From positions 538,659,073 to 538,723,072 of the forward strand of contig OZ010786.1 of assembly GCA_963932465.1 (NCBI GenBank): a stretch of DNA of 64,000 bases. Reading direction: 5' to 3'. Shown one piece after another: positions 25,993 to 37,953 of the stretch (positions within the stretch are counted from its first letter, which is position 1; the number at the start of each line of letters is the position of its first letter). Both the position numbers and the translations under genes were made by a program. Under the pieces are notes generated by a model. The model ran no database searches, had not been told where the DNA came from, and saw only the letters and a list, made by a program, of their open reading frames with translations. The stretch comes from Maratus speciosus (taxonomy: Eukaryota > Arthropoda > Arachnida > Araneae > Salticidae).

Positions 25993-28900
25993 ATACACAT
26001 TTCAAGGTATTATATGTTGAAAATGGCCTTTTTTTTTCTTTTTTTTTTTATAATTTTAAGAGTCCCGAGACCCTTAACACGTATAACAATCAGCATCACA
26101 TGAAATTTTTAAAAAAATGCAGTCATGGGGATTGTATTTTGATTCCCTACATGCCTAATAATTATCATACCTGAGTAATAACGCTTGTGTTCAGACACCA
26201 TTATTAAATTTACATACTAATATAAAAAAAACTATAAGTGTATCTAAAGGTATATCCTAATCCAGAAATTTCTCACGAAAAAAGTGAAATATGCTTTTAC
26301 AAAGGAATGCATATCATTATGCGCATTTGACATTGTAAGTAAGTTTTTGCAAGTAAAATGTTTTTAATTGATTTTTAAATTGGACTTTGTAACTCAAATT
26401 AGCAGCATTGATACTAGAGAAGTCAAATTTACGCAGAATGGCATATGATACACCATTTCTATTGGGACTTTTAAGTTCCGCACCGGAAATTACTTTAAGA
26501 ACGGTTAAACTTATACATTTTATTGTCTCATAATAGTCCCTACACTCTTAAATGACAAATTTACTAAAATGTTTTAATAGTAAATTGGATTATTTAGATA
26601 TTTATGCAAATTTAAACAAACAAACAAAAAAAAAGATAATTTTAAGCTGCTCCCTTGTGTCACACAATTTATAAAATCGCTAATGGCTTACCATTATTAA
26701 GCACACATTACACATACATATTTTTCTATTTATGTTCTACCTATTTATAACAATAAATATATGCGTTTGTCTGTCCGTTAGCCGGTGAACCATGTTCTCA
26801 AGTCCGCTGTGCGCAGAGGCGTTTTGGCAGAATGTTATTGTAGCCATGTGAAAAAAAAAAAAATCGTTGACATTTTCAGTGCACTGTTTTCCGCAGATTA
26901 AGATTACAGAGATTACACCCCAATCGATCACGATTTAAAAATCTTTAAGTTATGTATATCATACATTTTTCAATGCTTGAAAACATACATATATAATAAC
27001 GCATAATGATGTTTTTTTTAGCGAATTTTTATAATGCATTAAACAAATAAGAAATGCTAAAGTTTTAACTGTTATTTAAATTAATCACAAAAAGTTTAAC
27101 GTTGCCTTAATTGATCTGTTACTGTAAACATTAAGCAATGAGAATAAGCTAACGCATGATCCAATTTCAGTTGAATTAAGTATATTTCTTTCAGACTACT
27201 CTCATACTTTTTGTTTATGTCTTTAAAAAAATCACTCTGATGTTTCTCAATAATTATTTTTATTTTTATCTTTATTTTTCGTTTTTTTATTTAATATTTT
27301 AAAGCGACATGATTACTATTTAAGATTGTTATAATGGCATTTTGAGAATTTCAGTATTTAATTTTTAAACAATTATCTAATGAAATATTTTCAGAAAGCA
27401 TTTTAAAAGTGAACTAATATGATATTAAAAAAGAGGCTTTTATATTACTTACTTGTATTGCTTAAAAAGTAAAATGAAAATTATTATAAAATATATCGAC
27501 GATTTGTTGCTGTTTACAATTACAGTAATAGATTTTAATCTTCACAAAAGTTGTTTTTTAATTATTATATAAACATTCTATTTATAAAAAAAAAATCCAT
27601 TTGTTTTATATTACGAGATTGTACGTGTACAACTAATAGCAGAAAAAAAGGTTTTGGATTGTTTCAGAGAATTTATTTCTGTCTATACTTTTTTAAACAA
27701 ATACGCCGTTGTTTACCTTTATCATTTATCAAACATATGTCTACATTTAAACTTTTTTTAAACGCTATAGTTTAATTTCGTTTGCATAACATATTAAACC
27801 TTATTCGTGAATAATAAACAATTTAAGTAAAACCTTTTTCCTAATCTTTGTGTTATAAATGATGTTTTACTAATACCGTTAATACCTGACATAACAAATC
27901 ACATTCATTTATTGTAAATTTGTTTTTACATATGCATTGCATCTAAAGGGAAGGGATTAAAATATTTTACGTTAACAGCTGTAACAATAGCTTTACGAAT
28001 ATATTTGTCTCCTTAAATTTTCAATATTTTTTGTATTTTAAATCTTTAATGAATTACTTCTTCATTATTTTACACAATGCTTTTAAAAAAAATACATAAT
28101 ATTTCAAGATTTATTTTAGTATAATGAATTTTTTTAATTGCTATGTTATCTAAAATTTAGCGAATTACATATATAGATAATAAAAAAAGGGACTAAAAAT
28201 TTGACGTGCAAATTCCATCTTTATTGACAAAATTATGCTCAGATGAATTATTTTTTGTATAACATATGAATGTATTCTTTTTATTATGTAGTAAAATTAT
28301 TTGGATATATGTTTATTTTATTGTGAAAACATACTATTTCAAAATTGTAAACAGTTATCTTTGTTGTTTTTATACTTACTCATAAGGTCGATGAAATATG
28401 CGGCAGTGAAGCGCAAAAACAATATTATTGCGTCAGCTTTGCTTAAAATTATGTTGTTCAAACACGCTCACACACAAAAAAAATTGTTTTAATGACATAA
28501 CATTTATTATATAAGAAAATTAATTTTAGGCTTAAAATTAGCGTTACTTTAGTAGTAAAATATAGGATAATTAAAAGTACTTGCAAAATAAATTAGAATT
28601 CTGAATCATACAAATTTGATTAAGTATAAATAAAATTTTGTATCATATTTTATACCTTATAGTTTTTCCCACTGTGTTACATCCAGTCCGTACAAGACAA
28701 AAAAAAATGCAATACTTAGAAGCTGATCCAACATAATAAAACTGTAACGCGTTATGAATTCGATAAGTTATTATTTTATGTAATAGATGCTATAAAATAA
28801 TATTTTGAATTAGAGATGGATCCAAATAAACTATTATTTTCATTAGCGGTTTATCAAAGAAAAATCATTATTATTTTCTTGAAATATAATGTATGTTTTG

Positions 28901-29080
28901 TTAGGCAGATCATCTAGGTTTTTAGCACAAATATTCGATTTCTTAAAAAATAATTTAAGTTATGACTTAATTTCTGTCACCCAAAAACTTACTTTATTTT
29001 GCGGTTTTATCTGTGAAATCAAATGGCGTAATTTCTATAGTTACACACTTTACACATAGATATTTTGGTAATGGAAACAT
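23433..29080. other. AT-rich stretch without recognisable gene
   Basis: Over 5.6 kb with no element boundary or protein remnant I could recognise. Homopolymers: T22 at 24828-24849 and T38 at 25951-25988. A 113-codon frame at 25157-25498 shows no family motif. Confidence 0.5.
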
Positions 29081-29084
29081 TTAA

Positions 29085-29539
29085 CACTAGAACCACCGGC
29101 AATTTTACTCAAGTTTTATAAAATGTGGTTTGAAACGAGAATTTTTATTTAAAACTATTTAACCTATTTAGTTAGCCTGTTTCTGTGCTGGATACATTTA
29201 ACGTATCTTATGAAAAAATTTCGAATTCGACTATTATCAATTTTGCAGGAGTCAAAATGATCCCTGCACCACTAGTGGCCGAGAGGTTCTGCACTTGAAA
29301 CTGGTAGACGGGAAGTGCTAGGCTCGGTCCCAATCGCGCCCGTCGGCCTAATCGTTTGGAGTGTTCGTGGTTTTCTTTGAACCTTGGATTTCCAAGCGTT
29401 AATACGGGTAAGGTTCCCTTAGAAAGACCCCCACGAAGGTCACCCCCCCCCCCTGGGCCTATAACCCTCGAGCAGATAATTGGCCTTCAAATATCAACCA
29501 ACCAACCAACCAAAATGATCCCTAATGGCGATTCTTGTG
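29085..29539. mobile_element. TTAA-target MITE interrupted by a SINE
   Basis: TTAA at 29081-29084 and 29540-29543. The left end is CACTAGAACCACC; the right end, reverse-complemented, is CACAAGAATCGCC (10 of 13). Removing the SINE and one target copy leaves about 197 bp, a usual MITE size. The end sequence resembles piggyBac-type MITEs of arthropods (recollection, not checked). Confidence 0.65.
29266..29510 (+). mobile_element. tRNA-derived SINE with exact 13-bp target duplication
   Basis: The 5' part carries a polymerase III A-box-like stretch, GTGGCCGAGAGGTT (29276-29289). About 45 bp on is a B-box-like GGCTCGGTCCC (29321-29331). Between them lies a hairpin-forming GCACTT...AAGTGC, as in a Leu/Ser-type tRNA with a long variable arm. 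The body ends in a (CAAC)n-like tail (about 29496-29510). The 13-mer caaaatgatccct lies immediately before (29253-29265) and after (29511-29523), as expected of target-primed insertion. The exact duplication implies a fairly recent insertion. The element sits inside a TTAA MITE and is therefore younger than it. Confidence 0.85.
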
Positions 29540-29543
29540 TTAA

Positions 29544-30237
29544 ATAGAAATATACATTCTTTGGCATATAATCTAAAAAAAAGAGAGAAATAGCCAAAAT
29601 TGGCGTTTCCAAAGGCGTTTTTGGAGTCACAAATAACAATCACTCTGTCTTACAGATACAAGGATAAAAATAAAGACGTCTTTACTTTCAGAAATAAAAG
29701 TCTTTGTTTCTTAAAAAAACAAGGACGTGAATTAAATGTTAAACGAATGAGATATATTCTCATCAAAATAATTAGTTATAAACTTCTTATAACGGTAAAA
29801 ATACACTCATATATAATTTTAAAGCAAAAATATGTTAAGATATAAAGTAATATAAAAACGTCTGTAGTTTTCAAAACTTTTGAACTAAATAAGCATTTTA
29901 CGAAGCTTGTTCAGTTACTTCGAGAAGCATATAAATTTATTTTTAAAAACAATTAGAAAAATAAAAATACAAATTATTACATCTGTGCATGAACTCAGAA
30001 TTACCGAATAAATCATATATTTTTTTTTTTATTTGCTGTAGTTTTATTAGTCACTGATCACGTCCAATTATACTGCTTTAGAGAATTAATTTGTGTCGCT
30101 AAAATGAGCATTATACGTTTTTTGAGTTTATCTCAGTTTTGACATATAAAAAATTACCTTCTAAATCATAATTATCTTGAAAAAAATGCAGAAAAAAAGA
30201 TAAATTGCTGTGAGTAATATTTTATTTAAGTACGTTT

Positions 30238-30297
<60 letters not shown>

Positions 30298-30917
30298 AAA
30301 AAATAAAAAAATAAATTTGCTTTTTCAGGAAAAATTTAACTTTGTTCGGTTCCAAAAGTTATTTTTAATTTTTAAATTTATGAAGAGTTTTTATTAAGTG
30401 GATCATTTGCAATGTCACTGGGTTGATGGCCTGTAAATTTAATTGTCTTTTCAAAGCCATATCATTATTGTGTTTAGACGACTCTAGATTGGCACAAATC
30501 TTCTCCTCACAAATTCGTACACTTTGCGCACACCCTAATTAAATTAAGGGTACCTAAAATGGTTTTTATAAAATTTAAATAGAAAAAACTCAAAATAGCC
30601 CATCTAATACTTTTTAGCATTAGAAAAATTCCATCGCAGTTTCATTATCCTTCTTTAAGAAACATATTTTTTTTTAATGAAGACATTTTAGCCTTACAAA
30701 TTAGGATGCTTCGGTTATGATGTTAAAACTAATATCACAATATATTCTGTGTAAAATGTACCCGTAACTTATCATTTCAAGGATACACATAAAATATATC
30801 ACGAAAATTCGTTTTCTGTAAGTTGATACCACTTCACTGTTCTAGAATGTGGTGTTTTAGCATCATTTGTAGCTTAGTCTGTTGAGAGAAGTTGCTATTA
30901 GTAGTCTTATTTTTGAG
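29544..30917. other. AT-rich stretch with A53 tract
   Basis: An uninterrupted A53 run lies at 30243-30295. No gene recognised. Confidence 0.6.
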
Positions 30918-31112
30918 CAGTGTTGCCAGATTGGGGAATTTTTTAATTCAGATTATCTGCTTGTCTCCACTTTTCTAAAATAGTATAATCCGCTTATTTT
31001 TCAGAATTTTTAATCTATTTTTATATAGGTCGAATATTTCTATTTAAAAAAAAAAAAGCGGTGACAATCAACAATCTGGGAGCAAAAACATGTCCCCAAT
31101 CTAGCAACTCTG
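30918..31112. mobile_element. hAT-like MITE with 8-bp target duplication (195 bp)
   Basis: The left end is CAGTGTTGCCAGATTGGGGA; the right end, reverse-complemented, is CAGAGTTGCTAGATTGGGGA (18 of 20). Flanks are TTTTTGAG (30910-30917) and CTTTTGAG (31113-31120), 7 of 8 identical. The CAGNGNTG start with an 8-bp target duplication is the hAT signature. The interior is AT-rich with no protein. Confidence 0.85.
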
Positions 31113-31245
31113 CTTTTGAGTGCTCTGAAGTTTTGCATAATCTAGAAATAACTTCAGCAAATTGTTTGCCTTAAATTTTGTGTTTCAAACAACTTTCTTG
31201 TGCGTAACGTCTGGAAAATCTCAGAATTTCGCGTGCACTTTGATA

Positions 31246-31471
31246 GTCTTGCACCACGATAAACTCGCTATCGTAAAAAGATGCCGTAGTATGAAAGGGT
31301 TTGGCTAAAAAAGCAGCGGATGTCATCAATACAGCACTGTATTCCCGTGATATACCACACTTTTACTTTTTATGGTTCCCTAAGTTAAAAGTATAATTTC
31401 CAGTTAGACGTTTTCAGTCAATTGAGGCCATAAATAAATCCGCTGGAGGAACTGAAGTTCATATCTTATAA
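31246..31471 (+). pseudogene. mariner-type transposase fragment
   Basis: This is a decayed piece of the DDE domain of a mariner transposase, the enzyme that cuts and joins transposon ends at TA sites. The first frame (from 31246) reads VLHHDKLA, matching the VLHHDNA block around the second catalytic Asp. After frame breaks at about 31306-31333, the next frame reads LYSRDIPHFYFLWFPKLK, the counterpart of the YSPDLAP-DFFLFPKLK block. A stop at about 31400 is followed by RRFQSIEAINKS. The Asp expected in the second block is replaced (IPHF), so the site is lost. Stops and frameshifts show a dead copy. No inverted-repeat ends were found. Confidence 0.75.
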
Positions 31472-31789
31472 ACCGACTGAAACTGTATGAATTTTTACGT
31501 TTCCGAGTATTTTTTTACACTAAATGTAAATTTGTTTATTACTAGATTGACATATTTAGAAAATGTATTACTTTACAGATTTGTCCATTTACGTCATTAT
31601 GTTCTCTTAAATATCCTCTGCAATAACGGTGTTAATATGTTTAAATATAGGTTAAATGCACACAGATGTTGGTCATTAGAGAAATTCAAATCTTTTGTTA
31701 AGTGTAATCTAAAGATAAGCTCGTTTTCATTTTATTACATTTATTTATTTATTTGCATCTTTAAGTAGTTAAGTAGTTAGTGCTGTCTC

Positions 31790-32310
31790 TGAATCCCACA
31801 AAAAGAACTCCAAATTTGCATCTATTATTTTTATCTTGCATACTATTTTATCCATTTTTCTCCATAACAATGGCAGATCACGGGTTTAAGATAAATATAA
31901 AATATGATTTAGAATACTTTTTTCTGAAAATTACAAAATGGCTAAAATTATTTTAAAAATTATGGTACGTGAATTTGTTCGAATGATTAAAACTATTCAT
32001 ACTTAACCATACTTTATTTCAGAATTTTGGATATATGTTTCCTTCGAGTAAAACAAAATATGAAAATCAACTTATTTTCGTACAATACAAATAAGAAGAT
32101 TAACCGAATATCTCAATACAAGAGATCGAAATAAACAATAGCGTGTTTACATAAATATTTTAAAACACATCATTGAATATTTTAAGAAAACTCAAGCATT
32201 TACTATTTAGAATTAAATCACGCAACATATGACGTACTGGCAATTGCAGTTCTTTCTTTAATAAAGCACTTTAAGTTTTAAATTTGCTGAGAGAGCCTTT
32301 GTGGATTTCT
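31790..32310 (+). repeat. Diverged dispersed repeat, copy B (partner at 2.6-3.4 kb)
   Basis: Shares ordered anchors with 2560-3390, most clearly 'atatgacgt' plus 'aataaagcac' (3312-3350 and 32228-32271). Class unknown. Confidence 0.4.
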
Positions 32311-32552
32311 GCATTTAATTCCAAACTACAGATATTTGTTTAAAAATAACAACGCTTAGCGCAGTTCGATATTTATTTTGTTACTGATAGCATTTATTGT
32401 GTGATGAACAAGGAGAATTTAAAACGAAGCGGCTAATATTCAAAATTTTAGTTTAAACACACGTTTATCTGATACCAATCTAAAAATTATTTGCGCACTG
32501 TAAGTATTTATTTCATTATCTTTCGAAATAAAATTAGTACAGAACTCGCGGT

Positions 32553-32598
<46 letters not shown>

Positions 32599-34180
32599 TT
32601 TTTTCTTGAAAAAAAGTAAAATGCGTTTTATTACCGGATAGCGTCCAGCATATCTAATTTTGGGAGACAATACGCAAACAAAAGTGTGAAAAAGTCATGC
32701 AGTATGTAAATTTAAAAAATAATTGCAAATTTAATAATAAAAAATGTACAAACTTGTTCTCCGAAGAAATTGCTTCATCTAATAAACCAGACATTAAACT
32801 TAGTTACTGTATGAAGAATTAGTTCACCTGATTTTAAATACTCTTTCATTTGCTGTACTTACATTACGAAATATTATTTTCTCTGGCCATCTATTATGAG
32901 TTTGAAACCATTCGCATTTTTTTAATGATTTAATAATTTATTTGTGTATGTTTGGGTATGCGTGTTTCTGCTATGCAGCATCAGAAAAGATATTCTCTTT
33001 TGCGGCGGTGAGGCAGAGAGACGCTAGTTTTGCTAACATAGAATATTACATTAGAAAATAAATAAAGAAGAATGTGAAAACAAATAACAAGAATTAGTTA
33101 CGATCTAGCTGGGTCAGACAGATTTCACATACTAGAAAAAAAAATTCACAGTCTGCTTGTGAATCAGCATTTCTTTATATAAATTGTCAGATATAATAAG
33201 TTAAACTATCGAATAATGAATATCGACTGCATTTCAAATATGCATATATATTCATATATGTGTGTCTGCTTACGCATATATAAATATATATTGAAGAATA
33301 TTATATGTATAAATATTTCCAAATAATGTATTCTATGGTATAAATATATTACAATATATAAAAATCATAGTGCAAATGTAATGGTTTAAGGACTTTTTTT
33401 ATGTAAATTATTTTTTTTTTAAATGTTCGTCTGTTTTTATTTCAAAATCTGTGTATTTTTCTGCTCCAAAAGATTTATTCATGCTTTTGGATATTGTGCA
33501 TTGCATTTTATTGGAAATTAGCTGTTCTAAAAATTGAACTAGTTTATAAAATGAAGGGAAGAAGTGATTTTGAAAGTGGGTGAAAATGTAGCATTAAGAA
33601 GCATATATTTTAAATGTCTAATGTCTGAGAATTTACATGTGAGTCATTGATTAACTAAGAATGTCTTCGCAAATTACGTCTTTTATGGTTAATCCTACTA
33701 TGAAATCAATGATTTTATATTTCGGTCTCTGTAAATCCGAGAAAAAAATGCTAAACATTTTAAACTACATTTCTCTGCAAGTTACTACATATTCTTAAAG
33801 ATTTTAATCCATTCAAACGTTTGAATTCTCTTATGATTTATAGTGTCAGAGTCGATAAATGGTGATTACTATTTTTTAATTTACTTTAAGCTGTCCTAGT
33901 AAAAAGGCAAAGCAGTATGTGAGGATTAAAATATATTTAGTCATTGTTCTTGCTACGCTGAGAAAATAGTTGGATACATCAATTGAATAAGAGAATTCCC
34001 AAACAAATTTTATCTGAAATAGTTATAGTTGTTGTTAGCATATTATAAGCTTATCTCTTATGCGTATTCTTTTATTTTGTGAGCATGAATTCTTCGTTAT
34101 AAATTGATAGCATTTTTTCGGAGAAAGCTGTAATAAAAAAGAAGTATTTCTTGATATAGTAATAATGTAGGCTAAACTAC
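32311..34180. other. AT-rich stretch without recognisable gene
   Basis: Contains (TA)n at about 32555-32598 and AT-rich palindromic sequence around 33240-33340. No gene recognised. Confidence 0.55.
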
Positions 34181-34274
34181 AGGGGAGGGGGGGAATGTAG
34201 GTAGACGGTTACTTATTCAGCAATTCTTTTAATACAGTTTTAATACAGGTTTAATTACATATACAGTTACATAT

Positions 34275-34340
34275 TTAATCCAGAAGGTGCTCAAAATGTC
34301 CATCTTCAGCATTGATGTATTCCTGCAACCTGTCCCCTGA
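34275..34340 (-). pseudogene. C-terminal tail of a Tc1/mariner-like transposase (fragment)
   Basis: On the minus strand an open stretch reads RLQEYINAEDGHFEHLLD and then a stop codon (34275-34277). A tail of the form RLQxxIxxxxGHFEHLL is the C-terminus of a widespread group of insect Tc1/mariner-like DDE transposases. Only about 22 residues are recognisable, so family assignment is from this tail alone. About 60 bp further upstream on that strand, 'cagagtgacccaaaac' (34387-34402) looks like a transposon end, suggesting an internally deleted copy. Confidence 0.5.
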
Positions 34341-34402
34341 AGAAAGGGTACAACCAGTTATGTATATGTAACTTTATACCTTGTTTTGGGTCACTCTGTA
34401 TA

Positions 34403-35240
34403 ATATAAACTCTTCCGAGTTATTCATGATTACGAATGGTGTTGCTTTTTCTTCAGAAATCTCATAAAATATTAAATTTTCGAGATTTCAAAAAGAAGTT
34501 CTGCAATAAAAGTGTATTTTGCTGTCCATACTTTTCAGAAATTCATAAACAGTTGTTATACAACGTATTAATTTTTTTTAACTGGATATGAACATGAAGT
34601 TTCAGTTTTTCAATACTTTTAGTCCTCATATAAATGTGTGTAGCTCCATAACATAGTTTATACTTGTATGAGTAATATTAACTTTAAACTGTCAACGTAG
34701 GAATGGTTTTCCATTGGAGATAAGTTTCGAATATTACATTATTTACCTGAGAATTAAAAGAATACGAAAACCTTGTATTTCGAATTGATACGGTGTTGTG
34801 AAAACTCATCATTTCACCATAAAAACTATGTAAAGTTATCGAAAATTATGAGTATTAAAAAACCTTTATTTAAATAAATGTTTAACTAAATCGCAGAAAT
34901 CCTTTCTTGCCTCAGATTCTGAAAGTAAAGGAGCGCTTGCCGGAGTCCTGGCAACTCGGAAGTGGTTATATTATATGTTCGTAAATATTCATTCCAGATC
35001 AGAAAGCATTTGTATTTATTATACTTTTGGATTGCTTGTTGGTGTTAAATATTTACTTCGGTTTTACAGAATAATTCGATTTTATTCTTTATTCATATAA
35101 CAAATAATAATATTTAGAGAGTTTAAAAAATTATGATGTCGCTAAAATGTGCGTACATGCAATAATTGTTTATAGGATGTGATGTAAAAATAATTTTTTG
35201 ATGTATTGTAAGTCAATCCACTAAATTTATGGAATTGTGG
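34403..35240. other. AT-rich stretch without recognisable gene
   Basis: Nothing recognised between the transposase tail and the direct duplication that starts at 35241. Confidence 0.55.
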
Positions 35241-35358
35241 AGCTTAAATGTATTTTTAATACAACATAATGTAGAGTAATTTTCTAGAATTTCGTTAAGC
35301 ACTCGTCTTTCATTAGGAGCCTTAATCATTTCTACAGACTAAGAAATGTAAATGCTAG

Positions 35359-35392
<34 letters not shown>

Positions 35393-35847
35393 AAAGTGAC
35401 TACAATAGACTCAACAAACATTTTATGGAATACTGTGTATTCAGATGAATTTCTTTAACAATAGAATCATCATAATTCAAACACTGGATCTTCCTCTTTG
35501 AAACAGAATTGGTCAGATCAGAGCCAGTATTACGTGGCTACATCGCCGCATTGTCTGTCACCTTTACTATGTGACATTTTGTTAAGGATTTTTTCTATGG
35601 AATTGATCACAAAATGATTCGAATGATTCATAAATGGTTTAAATATATAATAAATCTCTTGAGTTGTACTAAAACAGTACAGTTCTTTGTACAGCGACCT
35701 ATACATATTTGACGAATAAGAACTCAATCAGAAAGATTGTTTGGAAGCAATCATGTTTACTGATACACACACACACCTACACATTATTACAACAACTGCC
35801 TTACAATTTGTGACTGAAAGTTAAAGAAAAAATGAAAGAAATGCTAA
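35241..35847 (+). repeat. 607-bp direct duplication, copy A
   Basis: Matches 37954-38561 over its whole length in the same orientation. In a 115-bp sample I counted about 6 differences (about 95% identity). Both copies contain a (TA)n run (here 35360-35389) and an (AC)n run. They are separated by 2.1 kb that holds a transposase remnant and the hammerhead-like motif. A 65-codon minus-strand frame lies inside but is not conserved as a frame in copy B. Confidence 0.9.
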
Positions 35848-36136
35848 TGAAGTGCAGTTGTATGGCAAAAAGTTATGAAGAAATCTAAGTCTTAGAATGC
35901 ATTTCGTATCGTGGATATATATAACTTACATGGAGATTGGGTCACATTTTATTATAAATTCTTATGTAATTAGGAAAATAAGATAGAAGAGCAAACTATT
36001 CAGTTCGGTATTACTTCAGTTAACACAAAAGTATGGACATTCCGCCACTGCTTAACAATGATATATATATTTCAGAATATATCGTTATATTAAGAAAAAG
36101 AAACAACGTATAAGGGCACAAATAAAATATGTTTAA
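35848..36136. other. Spacer between duplication copy A and hammerhead-like motif
   Basis: AT-rich. A segment with 'agtatggacattccgccact' (36030-36049) looks like the end of a transposon, but I found no partner. Confidence 0.35.
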
Positions 36137-36183
36137 AAGCATACAGCTGTTTCAAAACCTCTAAGGTTTCCTCATCAGTGCTT
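36137..36183 (-). ncRNA. Hammerhead-ribozyme-like motif (type I, minimal stem III)
   Basis: On the minus strand the order is: stem I strand AAGCA (36183-36179), core CTGATGA (36178-36172), an 18-nt hairpin (36171-36154) and core GAAA (36153-36150). Then come C-AGCT-G (36149-36144), the cleavage triplet GTA (36144-36142) and stem I strand TGCTT (36141-36137). AAGCA/TGCTT pair perfectly. Stem II pairs AAACC with GGTTT around TTAGA, plus a G.T closing pair. Stem III is two pairs with a 4-nt loop, as in Penelope-like retroelement ribozymes. One extra G beside stem II and the wobble closing pair may weaken activity. Self-cleavage is inferred, not shown. Confidence 0.6.
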
Positions 36184-36270
36184 AAAATAAAAGTTAAATT
36201 AAAACTAAAACATTGTGTAAAAAGGGGGGGTAGGTGGGCAGAGAGTCAGAAAAGCGTACCTTTTAGCTCT

Positions 36271-36525
36271 ACTGCCAACGGTGAAATTTTTTTCGAATCA
36301 ACTGTTTATAGTTTTGTATACAGGGAACTTATCCAGTAATCTGTTGTATTGTTAGAAGTGAATGAACGAAATTCTTTGTTCCAACAATATGGTTCAACAA
36401 TACATACATGTGATGAAACAATGGACATGCTTGAAAAATTTTTTGGCGATCGACTCATTTCAAAAAATCTTTTGCCAGCTCGATCCCCTAATCTAAGCAT
36501 GCCAGATTTTAGGTCGATTTCGTAA
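36271..36525 (+). pseudogene. Tc1/mariner-like DDE transposase fragment
   Basis: One frame from 36271 reads NGEIFFESTVYSFVYRELIQ, a stop (TAA at about 36337), then NERNSLFQQYGSTIHT, FFGDRLIS and LPARSPNLSMPDF before a stop at 36523-36525. Family members carry ...GPYFFE..., NxxxFQQDGAxxHT, GDRLIS and WPARSPDLxxxDF in this order, covering the second and third catalytic Asp. Here the Asp of FQQDGA is Tyr, SPDL is SPNL, and the WPARS Trp is missing; the final Asp (PDF) is kept. The internal stop and these changes show a dead gene. The antisense open frame (36306-36581) is only its shadow. The tail fragment at 34275-34340 is from the same broad family on the other strand. Confidence 0.8.
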
Positions 36526-37453
36526 GAAATACTACCTATAGCAGACGTTACCATGGTGCGACTTTTGAAAAATTCCTTCATAACTTTACATTATATGACC
36601 CCAGGAACCCAAAACCACCCGCACCTAAAAAGTTCATATATGTATATATATGTATGTATGTATGTAATAAATTTTGTCCGCACGATAAAAGTCGCAATTA
36701 TGCACGGATCGTCTTCAAACTCGCCAACAACTTTGAGATGGCTAATATCTCAGCGGGGATTGAAAATGGGCAAAATCGACCCAAGGGAATGGAAATGGGG
36801 AGGGTTCAAAATTTTGAATACCTTCTTAACAAGATTCTGAAACCAGCTCTTACACAACAATGACAGGAAAAAATAAATATTTTTCGTTATAGAAGTTGCC
36901 AACAATAATAATAATAATAATAATAAAACTATAAAATTCTCACCACAGCAATTGCTTTTATATTGCAAGATTTTCACGTGAAAAAAAAAATTAAATAAAT
37001 AATTTGACGAATTGAAAACAAATTGAATATTACGTCATAAGTTTTCTAGAGCAAGATTTCAGCATGAAAATTCAAAATGTAATAAATAATTTGACGAATT
37101 AAAAAATATATATATTGTGTCATATTGGAAATATGATGGACCTCAGCAGGTGAATATGTAACGTCATGTGAGTTTGAAGAAAGGTATTAAAACATGATAA
37201 AAACCCGACTATGGAAATATTAACTTATTTTAACACTTTGAGGTTCTCTTAATTTGCTTTAGCCATTTTTAAACCTATTCCATGTACATGCGTGTGTGTA
37301 TTCGTATATATTAGAATTTTCACAAAATGTTTAGCTCCCTACAGCTCATTCTTAGTGAAGGAACTGCGCTTATCTCTAATCTTGATTTAAGTTTTGTTGG
37401 TGAATTTAGTACTTAACTTCGAAATCTACCTCCGCCTGTAGGCCCAAGCCGGC

Positions 37454-37488
<35 letters not shown>

Positions 37489-37953
37489 GTGGATATTTAA
37501 AGTAAATAATTATACAAATATTCCTCAAACAATGGATGATCTGAAAAGTGCTATTACTCAAAGGACAAACTACAAACATGCGTTACTACAAACTTGCGTT
37601 TCTACAAACATGCGCAATAAAGTTCAGTTTTGCCCCCTAGAAAAAGTTGGATATTTTGAACATTTATTATAAATATAAGTCCAGTATTTTTCCCTAAGTG
37701 ATGTTAAATGTGCTTTTTATCATTAGCATAAAAGTACTCGTTTTAATGTTTGTACTTTTGTGAATACTAAATGGATATGTCGTCAGTACGGGAAATTTTA
37801 GGACACTCTGTACATTTCAGTACGCTTCTATTATTCTACAACTAGCGTATAAATAAATTTCGTAAATGTAGTTCTTTGCTTATACAATCAATTACATATT
37901 AAATGAAGGTATTAAAAATTAAATTCACTAATCACAAAACAATTAATGTTTAT
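36526..37953. other. Mixed repeat fragments
   Basis: A (TATG)n run (about 36641-36668) is followed by a moderately G/C-rich block (36676-36850) with no recognised protein. An (AAT)n run is near 36904-36927. T28 at 37459-37486 is preceded by the G/C-rich 'ggcccaagccggcaggga', perhaps a retroposon remnant. Three exact-phase 16-bp repeats lie at 37569-37616. A transposon-end-like 'ttaggacactctgtaca' is near 37799-37815. Confidence 0.45.
37569..37616 (+). repeat. Three tandem copies of a 16-bp unit
   Basis: The unit ctacaaacatgcgtta starts at 37569, 37585 and 37601 in perfect register, with one to three substitutions per copy. Confidence 0.9.

Noticed and set aside
29266..29340. Possible functional tRNA gene
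   Set aside because: The tRNA-like head is part of a SINE with tail and target duplication; the cloverleaf is incomplete.
36306..36581. 91-codon minus-strand frame
   Set aside because: Antisense shadow of the Tc1/mariner-like transposase remnant on the plus strand.
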